Of a stretch of DNA of 64,000 nucleotides, positions 36,269 to 45,037 are shown piece after piece. Source of the DNA: Pseudomonadota bacterium (GTDB lineage: Bacteria; Pseudomonadota; Gammaproteobacteria; Pseudomonadales; Pseudohongiellaceae). Positions within the stretch are counted from its first letter, which is position 1. Every line of letters starts with the position of its first letter. The notes under the pieces are model-generated. The model was not told where the DNA came from. It worked only from the letters and a program-made list of their open reading frames with translations, and searched no databases. The stretch covers positions 51,082 through 115,081 of the forward strand of contig JAQBSZ010000003.1 of assembly GCA_027623555.1 (NCBI GenBank). The letters are read 5' to 3'. Both the position numbers and the translations under genes were made by a program.

Positions 36269-37156
36269 TCAGAGTTCAGTGACAAACTCACGGAGTTTGT
36301 CTTTCAATTTCGCGGTATTTTCAGGGCCGATACGAATCAACTGCTTATGCACTTGCTGCAGGTTTTCGATGCTGGCGTCGGCATACAGATACATTATCGA
36401 TGGTCTGACCAACTGGTAGGGCCCTGCTACATCCGCTGTGCGCAAGACATTATTGATGGCACTGCGCAGGGTGTCATCGAAACTGACATTGCGGAACCCG
36501 ATCTCTGCATAAGCCTGCTGAAATAACGGAGACAGTGTGCGATACAGTGCCATGGAAGCGGCGGTGTCGATGGAGACAAAGATGTCGATCACCTGGTTGA
36601 AACGTGCATGAGCGCTCCCGTCCATCACGAACAGGTTGTCGTCGATATTCCCAACGGGCATCGGTTGAGTGATTCCCTTGTAGGGAAGGCCAGTCTGAGG
36701 AAATCCGCCACGGCTGATGTTTTCAACGAACACAACAAACTTGCGAATAATTTGCTCGTCGGCCATCAAGCGAATCAGGGCAGCACCATTGAGCAGGGCG
36801 CGCAGACCCTCGAACACGAAATCATCACTGTTGTTCAGACTCGGTAGTTGAATGACTGCCGCCGTTACTGATGCTTCGATGACAGGCTCTGGACTCAATA
36901 CTTCAACAGGTGCCTCGGCAATTGTCGGCTCGGCACTGGCCACAGCCGGTGGTTCGCGTTCGGGTTGGAGACGAATCTGGGGAAGCGCCGGTGATATCGC
37001 CTCGGCAACATCGGGTTCAGCGGCTGGCAATGACGGAGACGGGATAACCACGGTAGTGGTTCCTTGCGGAGCCTCGAAGGTTGCGGCGAAATAGACCAGC
37101 GACAGCAATGTTAGTACGGCCACCAGGGCAATAACCATCAGGCCAGCTTTTGACAT
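36269..37156 (-). CDS. DUF3014 protein, membrane-anchored
   Basis: A 295-residue protein starting at the ATG at 37156 (GGGACGGAG upstream) with an N-terminal anchor, MSKAGLMVIALVAVLTLLSL. A proline/glutamate-rich linker follows to about residue 110. The DUF3014 domain begins PSLNNSDDFVFEGLRALLN and includes IRKFVVFVENISRG, RFNQVIDIFVSIDTAASMAL and YLYADASIENLQQVHKQL. The family is widespread in gammaproteobacteria with no proven function. It heads a pair with the sulfurtransferase and is divergent from the HTH/2TM regulator. Confidence 0.85.
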   Translation of the reverse strand: MSKAGLMVIALVAVLTLLSLVYFAATFEAPQGTTTVVIPSPSLPAAEPDVAEAISPALPQIRLQPEREPPAVASAEPTIAEAPVEVLSPEPVIEASVTAAVIQLPSLNNSDDFVFEGLRALLNGAALIRLMADEQIIRKFVVFVENISRGGFPQTGLPYKGITQPMPVGNIDDNLFVMDGSAHARFNQVIDIFVSIDTAASMALYRTLSPLFQQAYAEIGFRNVSFDDTLRSAINNVLRTADVAGPYQLVRPSIMYLYADASIENLQQVHKQLIRIGPENTAKLKDKLREFVTEL

Positions 37157-37475
37157 CGGCAGCTCCGTCCCCTTGCGAAGGGAAGTATTCTGGCACAGGG
37201 CCTTGCACACAACAACTGGCGCAGTGGCACGATCATAATTTAGTCATGAAGTACCCTATTTGCGTCATTTTCCGCGGGGTGGAAGAAAATTCTTACAAAA
37301 TAGCGGCGCCTGGCGCATTGCCCATGCAGCTACTCCCATACCTCTGGCTACCGGGCTTTAAGACTCTCCTCTGGATGCTTTGTCGCCGACATTTCGTGTG
37401 AATTTCGTGCTCCTGTCGTATGCTGTTCTCGAAAACCAGTGCAGGGTAGTAGTTCTTCAAATTATTGGTGGAAAT

Positions 37476-37934
37476 ATGATTGTTAGAAAACTGCGATTGA
37501 AGCGCGGCTGGTCCCAGAGCCAACTTGCGGAAATGGCTGGGGTAACAACCCGAACCATTCAACGCATTGAGCGTGGTCACAGGTCCAGCATGGAAACTTC
37601 TAAAGCACTCGCATCAGTATTTGAGGTAGATCTTTCAACTATTCAAGCTGAGGAGTCAGACATGAACAAAGATTCAGAGATCAGTTTCGATGAACAGGAA
37701 GCCCTGGCTTATGCCAAGCGCATGAAAGAATTTTACGAATTTCTCGCAACCTATCTTCTTCTGGCAGCTGTATTCCTGGTGGTTTTCTGGGGCGAATGGA
37801 TCGTATATCTAATCTTCGCCGGACTCGGGGTATGCCTGCTTATCCAGGGTCTGCTCGCCTTCGAAGTCATCGGCTTTCTAAGCCCGAACTGGGAACGGAA
37901 ATTCGCGGAAAAGAGGCTGGGCCGAAAACTTTAA
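37476..37934 (+). CDS. XRE-type HTH regulator with 2TM domain
   Basis: A 152-residue protein. Start at the ATG at 37476 (GGTGG upstream); the track's extension to 37380 has no support. The HTH is LRLKRGWSQSQLAEMAGVTTR, then TIQRIERG. A linker rich in acidic residues follows and then two membrane spans (about residues 94-110 and 112-130) ending in SPNWERKFAEKR, the 2TM domain pattern. This is a membrane-tethered transcription factor; its targets and signal are unknown. Confidence 0.86.
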   Translation: MIVRKLRLKRGWSQSQLAEMAGVTTRTIQRIERGHRSSMETSKALASVFEVDLSTIQAEESDMNKDSEISFDEQEALAYAKRMKEFYEFLATYLLLAAVFLVVFWGEWIVYLIFAGLGVCLLIQGLLAFEVIGFLSPNWERKFAEKRLGRKL

Positions 37935-38239
37935 TTAATCAAGTGCTGTGCATTTAAAAGCGATCAAAAAGAACTCTCAGTAAGCCCAGGGGTGAAGAAA
38001 GCGATTATCATGCGTGAGCATGACGCGCAGCTGAACGACAGCTATCTGAGATCGTTGGCCGGGCCATGCGCAATTTGTGATTTTTTTTGCAAGTTGCTAT
38101 GAACTCAGCATTAGCCAAGACTTTAATCCGAAGAAAGCAATTCAATCTCTATGCATCAATTCACCAGGAAAACCACGCTTTTTTGCCGGTGAATTGAATC
38201 CTACTGTGGAAAAATCCAGGGTAGGATTTTTTCAGGATC
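37935..38239. other. Gene-free stretch before the selenoprotein terminator
   Basis: About 300 bases with no supportable gene. The 78-residue plus-strand ORF (38077-38313) runs through the terminator of the opposite gene and looks like a chance frame. No regulatory element could be supported. Confidence 0.45.
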
Positions 38240-38275
38240 AAAAAGAAAAACCCGATCACTTTACAGTGATCGGGT
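38240..38275 (-). terminator. Terminator of the peroxiredoxin selenoprotein gene
   Basis: On the minus strand ACCCGATCACT-(GTAA)-AGTGATCGGGT is a perfect eleven-pair stem followed by TTTTCTTTTT. It lies about 35 bases after the selenoprotein stop codon. Confidence 0.93.
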
Positions 38276-38309
38276 TCTTATTCGGTCAGAATAGCGACTT
38301 AACGCGATT

Positions 38310-38852
38310 CTAGATCTTGGGAAAACCCAGTTCACCCATGGTGCGGGTTAAATCCCGTCCCGCCGTTGCTGGATTGGTTTCCTTGTCGATCTTCAGGATC
38401 GTACCGTCTGAATCTATGTAATAGGTCCAACGGTTGGCGAAACCAGCATCCATCAGGACTTCGTAAGCTCCTGTCATCTCCTTGGTAGGATCTGCCAGGA
38501 TTGGAAACCCGGCTTCGTGCTCAGCAGCGAAAGCCGTGTTGTCTTCCAGTGTATCTACACTGGCCATGAAGTAGGCAACGTCGAAACTTTGAATTTCTCT
38601 GGCACTGTCACGCAGCGCTTTGCATTGCATAGTTCAGCCGCCGGTAAAGGCTTTGGGAAAGAAAGCAATCACTACCGGCTTGTTGCCCAGGAATTGGGAC
38701 ATGCTGTAGGTCTTGCCGTCTGATGCCGGCAGCGAGAAATCAGGCGCTTTATCGCCCACTTCCAGAGCCGCGGCAAATTGGCTACCCAGGGCCAGCGTGG
38801 CGATAACCGCCGACATCAGGACTTGAGTTAGCCGCTTGGCAAATTGAGACAT
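38310..38852 (-). CDS. Exported selenoprotein peroxiredoxin (Sec at residue 73)
   Basis: The track lists two pieces (38634-38852 and 38310-38630) in the same frame, separated by TGA at 38634-38636. Joined, they give a complete 180-residue peroxiredoxin. It starts MSQFAKRLTQVLMSAVIATL, a signal peptide ending near AAALEVG, then GDKAPDFSLPASDGKTYSMS, FFPKAFTGG-(TGA)-TMQCKALRDSA, DTLEDNTAFAAEHEAGFPIL and YYIDSDGTI. Relatives have AFTGGCTxQC, so the TGA is at the peroxidatic cysteine, and C77 remains. A hairpin with a G in its loop follows at SECIS distance. It would be a periplasmic selenol peroxidase acting on peroxides. A frame decayed by mutation is unlikely, since both sides are well conserved and a terminator follows. 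Confidence 0.87.
38602..38618 (-). promoter_or_regulatory. Candidate bacterial SECIS hairpin of the exported peroxiredoxin
   Basis: GCGCTG-(CGTGA)-CAGTGC on the coding strand: six pairs (one G.U), five-base loop with a guanine in the second position, loop starting 21 bases after the in-frame TGA. This matches the position and the loop-guanine rule known for bacterial SECIS elements bound by SelB. Confidence 0.6.
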
Positions 38853-38982
38853 AGTCTTCTCCAGTTAGTATTCACAACCAGTAACCCGCAGGCAGGCTAC
38901 TGATCACGCCTGTTGTACCCTTTGTGGGTAAAAATTTCCACTAAAAACCGGCAAATTGCCAGATTTCGGCGACTTAAGCTGA

Positions 38983-40047
38983 TTAAAACACCGAGGTCCG
39001 CCGGCTGGCCCGTAACAGTTGCTCGGCTTCGGTCTGCAACTCGGCAATCTGCACTTCCAGCTGCTGGCGCTCAGCCAGGCTCAGCTCGGTACTGGTGTCC
39101 AGGATATAGTACAGTCTTTCGATGGATCGGTTGATCTCCCGTGTATAACGACTGAGGAACATCTGCTTGGCATCACGCTGGGATTGGCGATAGCGCGGAT
39201 TCTCCACCTGCACATTGTAGCACTGTCTGACGACCTGGCCGGCTGAATTGCGGACGCTCTGACAGCGAGTTTGGGTTACATAACGACTGGCGGTGCCTTC
39301 AAAAGCCGTATAGGGCGTCAGCGCTACAGAACGAGCCACAGTCAGGTCCGCCAGGGACTTGCCATAAATCATCTTTAACAGCCTTTCCTGCTCGATGTCA
39401 GTTTCCAGCTCGGCCGAGTCTATAACCCGCTCGTAGAAATCGCTGAGATCTTCGGCAGTGTTGAGTAGCCCTCTTCCGCTGAGATCGAGCAGATTCTCAC
39501 GAATCACCCGTAGTTTCCAGCTACCGAAACCCTCCACGGCGGCCAGGTATTCCGCATCTTTCAATTCGTAAAGTCGACTGGAGATGTGATAGTTCAGTTG
39601 CTGTAAGTCGTCGACCTCGTCCCATTCTCTGAGCTTGCCGTTGTTGTCGATCAACGCTTCGATGAGGGGGAGTTGCTGTTCGCTGTACAGTCCAGTATTA
39701 ATCCGCGCTATCTGCAGAGCCTCGCCATACAGACGCACGGAATTGGGATAGTCTTCCAGTTCCATATAGAAGGCGGCGAAATCAGCATAGGCTTCGATCA
39801 GGGCGGCATCATAAATACCCAGATCGCTCTGGATGTCTTCAAGGGCTAATTGCCGCGCCTGCAACTCGCCACTGATTTCTAACGCTCTGGCTTCACTGAC
39901 TGCTTTCTCTTCTGCCGTATCTGCTGCTTCGATGGAGGCCTGTTCCTGAGCAAGACTGGAACTCACTGATAACAGACAAAACAATACCGCTACAAAGATG
40001 CACCTTTGAATCGGATCGAATTGAGTTGTCAGGCAAGCCATTGGCAA
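38983..40047 (-). CDS. Exported helical/TPR-like protein, unknown function
   Basis: A 354-residue exported protein. The signal peptide lies at residues 14-34 (IFVAVLFCLLSVSSSLAQEQ). The body is strongly helical: LEDIQSDLGIYDAALIEAYA and FAAFYMELEDYPNSVRLYGE look like two tetratricopeptide-type repeats around residues 70-125, followed by longer helices and a C-terminal coiled coil (LSLAERQQLEVQIAELQTEA). Two cysteines occur as TRCQSVRN and RQCYNVQ. I do not recognise the family; a scaffold role is inference. It is divergent from nothing close, with 500 gene-free bases upstream. Confidence 0.65.
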   Translation of the reverse strand: MPMACLTTQFDPIQRCIFVAVLFCLLSVSSSLAQEQASIEAADTAEEKAVSEARALEISGELQARQLALEDIQSDLGIYDAALIEAYADFAAFYMELEDYPNSVRLYGEALQIARINTGLYSEQQLPLIEALIDNNGKLREWDEVDDLQQLNYHISSRLYELKDAEYLAAVEGFGSWKLRVIRENLLDLSGRGLLNTAEDLSDFYERVIDSAELETDIEQERLLKMIYGKSLADLTVARSVALTPYTAFEGTASRYVTQTRCQSVRNSAGQVVRQCYNVQVENPRYRQSQRDAKQMFLSRYTREINRSIERLYYILDTSTELSLAERQQLEVQIAELQTEAEQLLRASRRTSVF

Positions 40048-40549
40048 AGTCTAAATCTCCTGGTTACGATCTCACAGCACTTTAAACGCAGAACCCTCAA
40101 TAACCGTTATATTGACATTGCCCTGAATCAATACTGAATCGATTCGCCGGGTGCGAACTCTTTTGAACATTGCCCGCTCATCTGGTTCTAGCCATTTGAT
40201 TTATAAGATATTTCCCCAGCTTATCACAGCATTTGTGCCTGCTTCGGTGTGCCGATCGATCCGTTGAACAGCAATAACTTCTCAGATCCAATTAAACCTC
40301 ACGTGCTGTGGAAGGTATTTTTAACCTGGGTAGTGGGCGATTACTGAGTGATTTCGACAGGCGCTGAGAACTTATTCGATGCAGACTAGGTAGACCATCT
40401 TAGGGATCAATCCTTTGATTGGCAGCAACGTGCCGCGTGGTAGCCGCCTGTTTGGGCCTGGCCGCAACTTCTTCGGCCGCTTTCAGTATCAATGGTGAAG
40501 CGGCAGCAGTGGGTAGAGTGTTCGTAACTCGACAGAATTTCTACCGCCG
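40048..40549. other. Gene-free stretch of 500 bases
   Basis: No supportable gene, RNA or repeat. A minus-strand open frame close to 40550 reads alanine-rich sequence (ASPLILKAAEEVAARPKQAA) without a start, possibly a remnant, but this is too weak to call. Confidence 0.4.
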
Positions 40550-41188
40550 CTATTTTCTCAAGCCCTGTTGATCGAGCCGCCAGCGCAGTGTATCAATCCG
40601 GTCCTGCCCGAAGAAGGGCTCGCCCTGAAACACCAGGGTTGGCACGCCCCAGTGCCCCGCCTCGGCCAGTGCTGCCTGGTTGCGCTGAATTTCATCGCGA
40701 TGGTCGCCATCGATCAGGCTAGCTCTCATCTGCTGCAAATCCAGCCCTGCTGCCTTGACCGGTACGGTAAATTTTTCATCCTGGTTCCAGTCTTTGTTGC
40801 CGCCGAAAATCAAATGGGATACCTGTTTCGCAAATTCGATTCCCTTCCCCTGGCGTTGTGCCTCGACACCCAACGCGGTTAATTCGTAGATCAGGGGTTG
40901 CTCGCTGGCGATCTCCAGGGTTTCGAGATTCTGCACGATGGGATCCGGATCAGGCCATTTGCTGGGCATGCCGAGGAACTCGGCGCGGCGTATCCAGTCG
41001 AGTTGAATGTAGCGAACGCGCCGGGCATTTTCAGGACTAAAAAAGTCCGGTGATCGCACCGCGATGGGCAATACCGGCCGGAGATTCAGCGCTACATTGA
41101 AATCCTCTCGCAATCGCAGCATGCCCGGGGTTGCCAGGTAGGAGTACGGGCTTCGAAATGAAAAATACACCTCTATCGAATCCGACAT
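40550..41188 (-). CDS. DsbA-family / 2-hydroxychromene-2-carboxylate isomerase-like protein
   Basis: A 212-residue thioredoxin-fold protein of the kappa-GST/HCCA isomerase group. The opening VYFSFRSPYSYLATPGMLRL has the family serine in place of the cysteine pair (FRSPYSY), so it is not a disulfide oxidase. The C-terminal part, NQAALAEAGHWGVPTLVFQG and FFGQDRIDTLRWRL, carries the GVPT cis-proline motif. Such enzymes use glutathione in aromatic or aldehyde metabolism. It is cytoplasmic; the substrate is unknown. It lies downstream of cysK with a 55-base gap. Confidence 0.88.
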   Translation of the reverse strand: MSDSIEVYFSFRSPYSYLATPGMLRLREDFNVALNLRPVLPIAVRSPDFFSPENARRVRYIQLDWIRRAEFLGMPSKWPDPDPIVQNLETLEIASEQPLIYELTALGVEAQRQGKGIEFAKQVSHLIFGGNKDWNQDEKFTVPVKAAGLDLQQMRASLIDGDHRDEIQRNQAALAEAGHWGVPTLVFQGEPFFGQDRIDTLRWRLDQQGLRK

Positions 41189-41243
41189 TAGCTTGCCCTT
41201 TATCCTTTTAACAAGAGGATTGAATGCTGCCCGAACTCTCGGG

Positions 41244-42197
41244 CTATAAAGTCGCTAACCATTCATCATCAGATTCTTCAGTTATATCAGCGAACAACGG
41301 AGAAGACAGATAGCGTTCACCGGTGTCCGGTAACATCACCAGGAAGTTGCTGTTCGCCGGTGCTTTTTCCGCCACCTTGAAGGCACCGGCCATCGTGCCA
41401 CCTGATGAGATACCGCAGAAGATACCTTCTTCGGCGGCCAGGCGCCTGGCTGTGCTAATCGCCGCATCGTCAGAGACTTGCACGATTTCCCCCACCACTG
41501 AGCGATCGAGAACGGCAGGAATAAAATCCGGAACCCAACCCTGGATCTTGTGTGGTTGCCATTCGTTTCCCGACAACAATGCCGCTGCCTCGGGCTCCAC
41601 GGCGATAATTTGCGTATCAGGACGGGCCAGCTTGATGACCTGCCCTGCTCCGGTTAATGTGCCGCCAGTTCCCCAGCCGGTAACGAAGTAATCCAGGTCT
41701 CTCCCGGCAAAATCGCGCAGAATCTCAGGACCCGTAGTATTGCGGTGGTAGGCAGGATTGGCAGGATTCTCAAACTGGCGTGCCAGGAACCAGCCGTGCT
41801 GCTTCGCCAGTTCTTCAGCCCGCTTAACCATGCCGGTGCCACGTTCAGCCGCTGGCGTGAGAATTACCCGCGCACCCAGCGCCTTCATGATCTTGCGCCG
41901 TTCGATTGAAAACGTTTCCACCATCGTGGCCACAAAGGGATAGCCCTTGGCGGCACAGACCATGGCCAGGGCGATTCCGGTATTGCCCGAAGTGGCCTCG
42001 ACTACAGTTTGCCCGGGTTTGAGTGCACCGTTCTTTTCCGCGTCTGCAATGATGGCAATGGCCAGCCGATCCTTAACCGAGCCGAGGGGATTAAAGGCCT
42101 CCAGCTTTGCATAGAAATTCTGGTTGGCGGGCCCGATACGCTGCAACTTGACGATCGGGGTATTGCCGATAGTTTCAATGATACTGTTATGGATCAT
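41244..42197 (-). CDS. cysK: Cysteine synthase A
   Basis: O-acetylserine sulfhydrylase, the last step of cysteine synthesis. I set the start at the ATG at 42197 (AAAGGAAAG upstream), giving 317 residues, normal for the family. The PLP lysine is in FNPLGSVKDR at residue 42; the substrate loop is EATSGNTGIALAMV, the glycine-rich phosphate loop is VTGWGTGGTLTGAGQV, and the late serine motif is GISSGGTMAGAF. The C-terminal LPDTGERYLSSPLF is characteristic of CysK. PLP-dependent homodimer, cytoplasmic. It is divergent from the coiled-coil gene. Confidence 0.95.
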   Translation of the reverse strand: MIHNSIIETIGNTPIVKLQRIGPANQNFYAKLEAFNPLGSVKDRLAIAIIADAEKNGALKPGQTVVEATSGNTGIALAMVCAAKGYPFVATMVETFSIERRKIMKALGARVILTPAAERGTGMVKRAEELAKQHGWFLARQFENPANPAYHRNTTGPEILRDFAGRDLDYFVTGWGTGGTLTGAGQVIKLARPDTQIIAVEPEAAALLSGNEWQPHKIQGWVPDFIPAVLDRSVVGEIVQVSDDAAISTARRLAAEEGIFCGISSGGTMAGAFKVAEKAPANSNFLVMLPDTGERYLSSPLFADITEESDDEWLATL

Positions 42198-42443
42198 GAT
42201 GCTTTCCTTTTTGATTTTTCGGCCGCAACGGCGCCGAACCGAAATCATAGGCAATCGCTGAGGAAATCGAAACAGCTAATTCATAAGTTTTCCCGTCAGG
42301 CGCCCATAAGCCTTCTTAGTGACGATTACAGGAATTTCTTGATGCCCGTCAATCATCTGCTGAACTTCCATTGACCCTTCATTCAGCTGGGCTCTACTAT
42401 GAAATAAGCCAACTGAGTGGGTCAGCCACTGGGGAATGCAGCC

Positions 42444-42737
42444 ATGAGCCGAAGAAAAGAGTATGAAGAAAACGTCCAGGAGAAACTCAAGGAACTTGAA
42501 GCCGAGATAGTAAAACTCAAGTGCCACGTGAAAGAAGTCGAAGCGGAGTTACTGAAGAAACATCATAAGAAATTCGAGGAATTGCATATCTTGCAAGCCA
42601 AAGCCAAGGACAAATTCGCGGAGCTACTCGAAGCAGGTGACGATGCCTTCGATCATCTGCAGGAAAACATGGAAGAGTACTGGAACAGCGTAGGGCGCGA
42701 AATGAAAGCGTTCGAAGACTTCTTCAAGAAAGATTGA
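42444..42737 (+). CDS. Small coiled-coil protein
   Basis: A 97-residue charged, helical protein with no recognised family. Start at the ATG at 42444, with GGGGAA upstream; the track's GTG at 42417 is less likely. Heptad-like runs are NVQEKLKELEAEIVKLKCHV and VEAELLKKHHKKFEELHIL; the tail NMEEYWNSVGREMKAFEDFF is aromatic. No signal peptide. It may be a structural or partner protein; no function can be given. Confidence 0.65.
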   Translation: MSRRKEYEENVQEKLKELEAEIVKLKCHVKEVEAELLKKHHKKFEELHILQAKAKDKFAELLEAGDDAFDHLQENMEEYWNSVGREMKAFEDFFKKD

Positions 42738-42844
42738 ATCAGGTGCAAGAAATCGATTCGGGCCCATTGAACACGTAGCATACAGGCGGCGATGGCGGTC
42801 TTGCCTGATAAGAAAAGATGAACGCAGAATTTCCAGTACTCAAT

Positions 42845-42857
42845 GGTGCCTGGCACC
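42845..42857. repeat. Palindromic GGTGCCTGGCACC element
   Basis: GGTGCCTGGCACC, the reverse complement of the core at 10008 and 44790, lies in the gap between the coiled-coil gene and the PGPGW gene. See the finding on this dispersed element. Confidence 0.55.
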
Positions 42858-42884
42858 TTTAGAGTAGCTTAGTCTGAAAAATCG

Positions 42885-43310
42885 TCAGGTGAAGAACACC
42901 AGTGCCGGTCTACCGCGGCGCGCGCGCAGCCAATTCATGGAATTAAGCACAGGCTTGCGTTGAATTAACCAGCGTTGCAAGGCGTATTTACCAGGGAAGT
43001 CCAGCAGAATAATGCTGATCAGCATTGTAAGCAGACCCTGCCCGGGGATCACCAGCATAAGCATGCCCAACAGCAAGACCAGCACGCCGAGTAAGTTTTT
43101 CCCGATCAGAATAATCAGCTTGATTACCGGGTGCCGACGCCGGTCAATAACCGGCACTCTATAGGACTCGGCAAAATAGTCCCGTGGCAGCCCGATGACT
43201 AACCAGGGAATAAGTACTAACGTAACCACGAAGGTCACAATCGAAATTATTCCCATGGCAATCAACAGGGTTTCATGGCTCTGAAAAAAATTGGACAGTA
43301 GATCCATCAT
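42885..43310 (-). CDS. PGPGW-family membrane protein
   Basis: A 141-residue membrane protein. Two spans lie near residues 15-40 (MGIISIVTFVVTLVLIPWLV) and 65-100 (LIILIGKNLLGVLVLLLGML), and the family motif VIPGQGLLTMLISIILLDFPG with the PGxGxL core follows, then KYALQRWLIQRKP. This matches the 'putative transmembrane protein (PGPGW)' family. Its function is unknown. The next gene, on the other strand, is also a membrane protein. Confidence 0.85.
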   Translation of the reverse strand: MMDLLSNFFQSHETLLIAMGIISIVTFVVTLVLIPWLVIGLPRDYFAESYRVPVIDRRRHPVIKLIILIGKNLLGVLVLLLGMLMLVIPGQGLLTMLISIILLDFPGKYALQRWLIQRKPVLNSMNWLRARRGRPALVFFT

Positions 43311-43444
43311 GTACTTGCTCTATTCCAGGTAACGAGGCTTCAGAATCGATCATACTCCAGAGAAGCCTATGGGTGTACGCTTGCAGGTAAGCGAACTTGT
43401 TAAGGAGTGCCAGCGTTGACCACCAGCTTGTATCAGGATTTCCG

Positions 43445-44131
43445 ATGAATTCACCGTCTCTGTCCAGGTCTGTCTATCAGCTTGTTCATCGACGCATTTC
43501 AATTTGGTTGAAATTTGCGCTTGCCCTGGGTGTGGTTTTACTGCTCCTTCAGGACCGTTATCAGGCAGCGCTTGAAGTATCTATGATATTGATGATTACG
43601 TTCCTGCCGGTAATACTCGGCAATCGCTTTAATGTATACATCCCACACGAATTTGAATCCCTTGCTGTCATATTTGTCTATATGGCCCTGTTTCTCGGCG
43701 AAGTGCAGGGCTACTACGTGCGTTTTTGGTGGTGGGACGTTGTATTGCACACAGGTTCAGGTTTGTTACTCGGTATCTTGGGGTTTCTTTTGGTTTACGT
43801 ACTCAATAAGAAGAAAGAGATTCAGCTTGAGCTGCACCCGAAGTTTATTGCCCTGTTCGCCTTTATGTTTGCAATGGGCATCGGAGCATGCTGGGAGATT
43901 TATGAGTTCGCCATGGACCGTCTGTTCGGAATGAATATGCAAAAGAGCGGCCTGGTCGACACCATGTGGGATCTGATCGTCGATGGCATTGGTGCCCTGA
44001 TCATTTCGATTGCGGGCTGGGGTTTCCTCAAGAACTCAAGTAACGATTCATTCCTGGAGATATGGATCGATGCTTTTATCGATAAAAATCCCCGTTTATT
44101 CCTGGATAAAAACGGATCGAAAAAGAACTAA
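43445..44131 (+). CDS. DUF2238/YjdF-like membrane protein
   Basis: A 228-residue inner-membrane protein of the YjdF/DUF2238 group. I use the ATG at 43445 as start. About five or six membrane spans occur, with the conserved blocks EFESLAVIFVYMALFLGEVQ, YYVRFWWWDVVLHTGSGLLL, ALFAFMFAMGIGACWEIYEF and SGLVDTMWDLIVDGIGALII; the acidic and histidine residues in these blocks may bind metal or a substrate. Function unproven. The tail is soluble. Confidence 0.86.
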   Translation: MNSPSLSRSVYQLVHRRISIWLKFALALGVVLLLLQDRYQAALEVSMILMITFLPVILGNRFNVYIPHEFESLAVIFVYMALFLGEVQGYYVRFWWWDVVLHTGSGLLLGILGFLLVYVLNKKKEIQLELHPKFIALFAFMFAMGIGACWEIYEFAMDRLFGMNMQKSGLVDTMWDLIVDGIGALIISIAGWGFLKNSSNDSFLEIWIDAFIDKNPRLFLDKNGSKKN

Positions 44132-44199
44132 CTCCAGCGCTTGAAGTCCAAGAACTCTCACCAATAATAGAGTTTAACTTTTCTTTAAGAGTCACAATT

Positions 44200-44771
44200 A
44201 TGAACAAAATAGTATTCGGGCTGGTATTAGCAAGTTTTCTCATTGGCTGTACCAGTAATTCCGGAACTGGCAGAGCGCGAGAAATGAACATTCGCTACGG
44301 TGAGATAGTCCGTGTTTCTCGAGTGCCTATTCCTTCTGCTGCCCCTGCTGGGGCTATCGTTGGAGGCATTACTGGATTGGTTTTGGCGCGCAATTCCAAT
44401 CCCGGCCGTCAGGCTGCAGCAGTTATCGGCGGTGCCGCGTGGGCGGATTGGCCAGCGCCGCCCTGGAAGGCGACCGCAGAGCCTATCAATATCGCATCCG
44501 TTTCAATAATGGTTCGGAGACAGACTACATCACTCAGAACAGCAGTTTTCGAGCAGGAGATTGCATATCTGTAGAGCGACGCGATCATGCCAACCTGCGA
44601 GAAGTCTCCGATGCCCTGTGCGAATCACCACCGCGAGCGCCGGAGATCGCGCGCAAACGCAACGAAGAAGCCAATCAATGCCACGATGCCAAAGAGCAAG
44701 TACTGGCTGCTGCGACCAATGAAGAGCTTGAACAGGCGTCGCGCAAGATGCGCATCCTCTGTCAATTCTAG
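44200..44771 (+). pseudogene. Glycine-zipper lipoprotein gene with a frameshift
   Basis: Two overlapping frames make one SlyB-like outer-membrane lipoprotein. The first frame gives MNKIVFGLVLASFLIGCTSN (lipobox LIGC), PAGAIVGGITGLVLARN and AAAVIGGAA. The second continues as VGGLASAALEGDRRAYQYRI and SFRAGDCISVERRDHANLRE up to 44771. At 44436-44441 GCGTGGGC should be GCGGTGGGC: one G is missing in the glycine zipper. The C-terminal half then continues with a cysteine-containing helix (EEANQCHDAKEQ). This is either a recent mutation or an assembly error in a G-rich run. Confidence 0.78.
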
Positions 44772-44789
44772 GCTTTGCTGGTCGGGAAA

Positions 44790-44802
44790 GGTGCCAGGCA
44801 CC
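44790..44802. repeat. Palindromic GGTGCCAGGCACC element
   Basis: GGTGCCAGGCACC followed by GGTGCC, 20 bases after the lipoprotein stop. Same core as at 10008. Confidence 0.6.
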
Positions 44803-45037
44803 GGTGCCGCACTTCCTCGTGCGCAAACAGTGGCACAATTCATTCAAGTTCCTTAATTGGGTAATGTGCTTTCAATCGTGATCCGATGATTAGGGCTAAG
44901 CGGTATCTGCTGTACATTGGCTGCATGACAAAGCGCCCAAGCTGCGATACTCTCAGAGCCAATTTCAAGCGTATTCCATGCGTTGATTAAGTTGTATGTA
45001 ACCAATTACTGTGCCCTATTACTGAGAGGTGCCGAGA

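Noticed and set aside
38077-38313. 78-residue plus-strand ORF
   Set aside because: Reads through the terminator and into the end of the selenoprotein gene; no ribosome site or family pattern.
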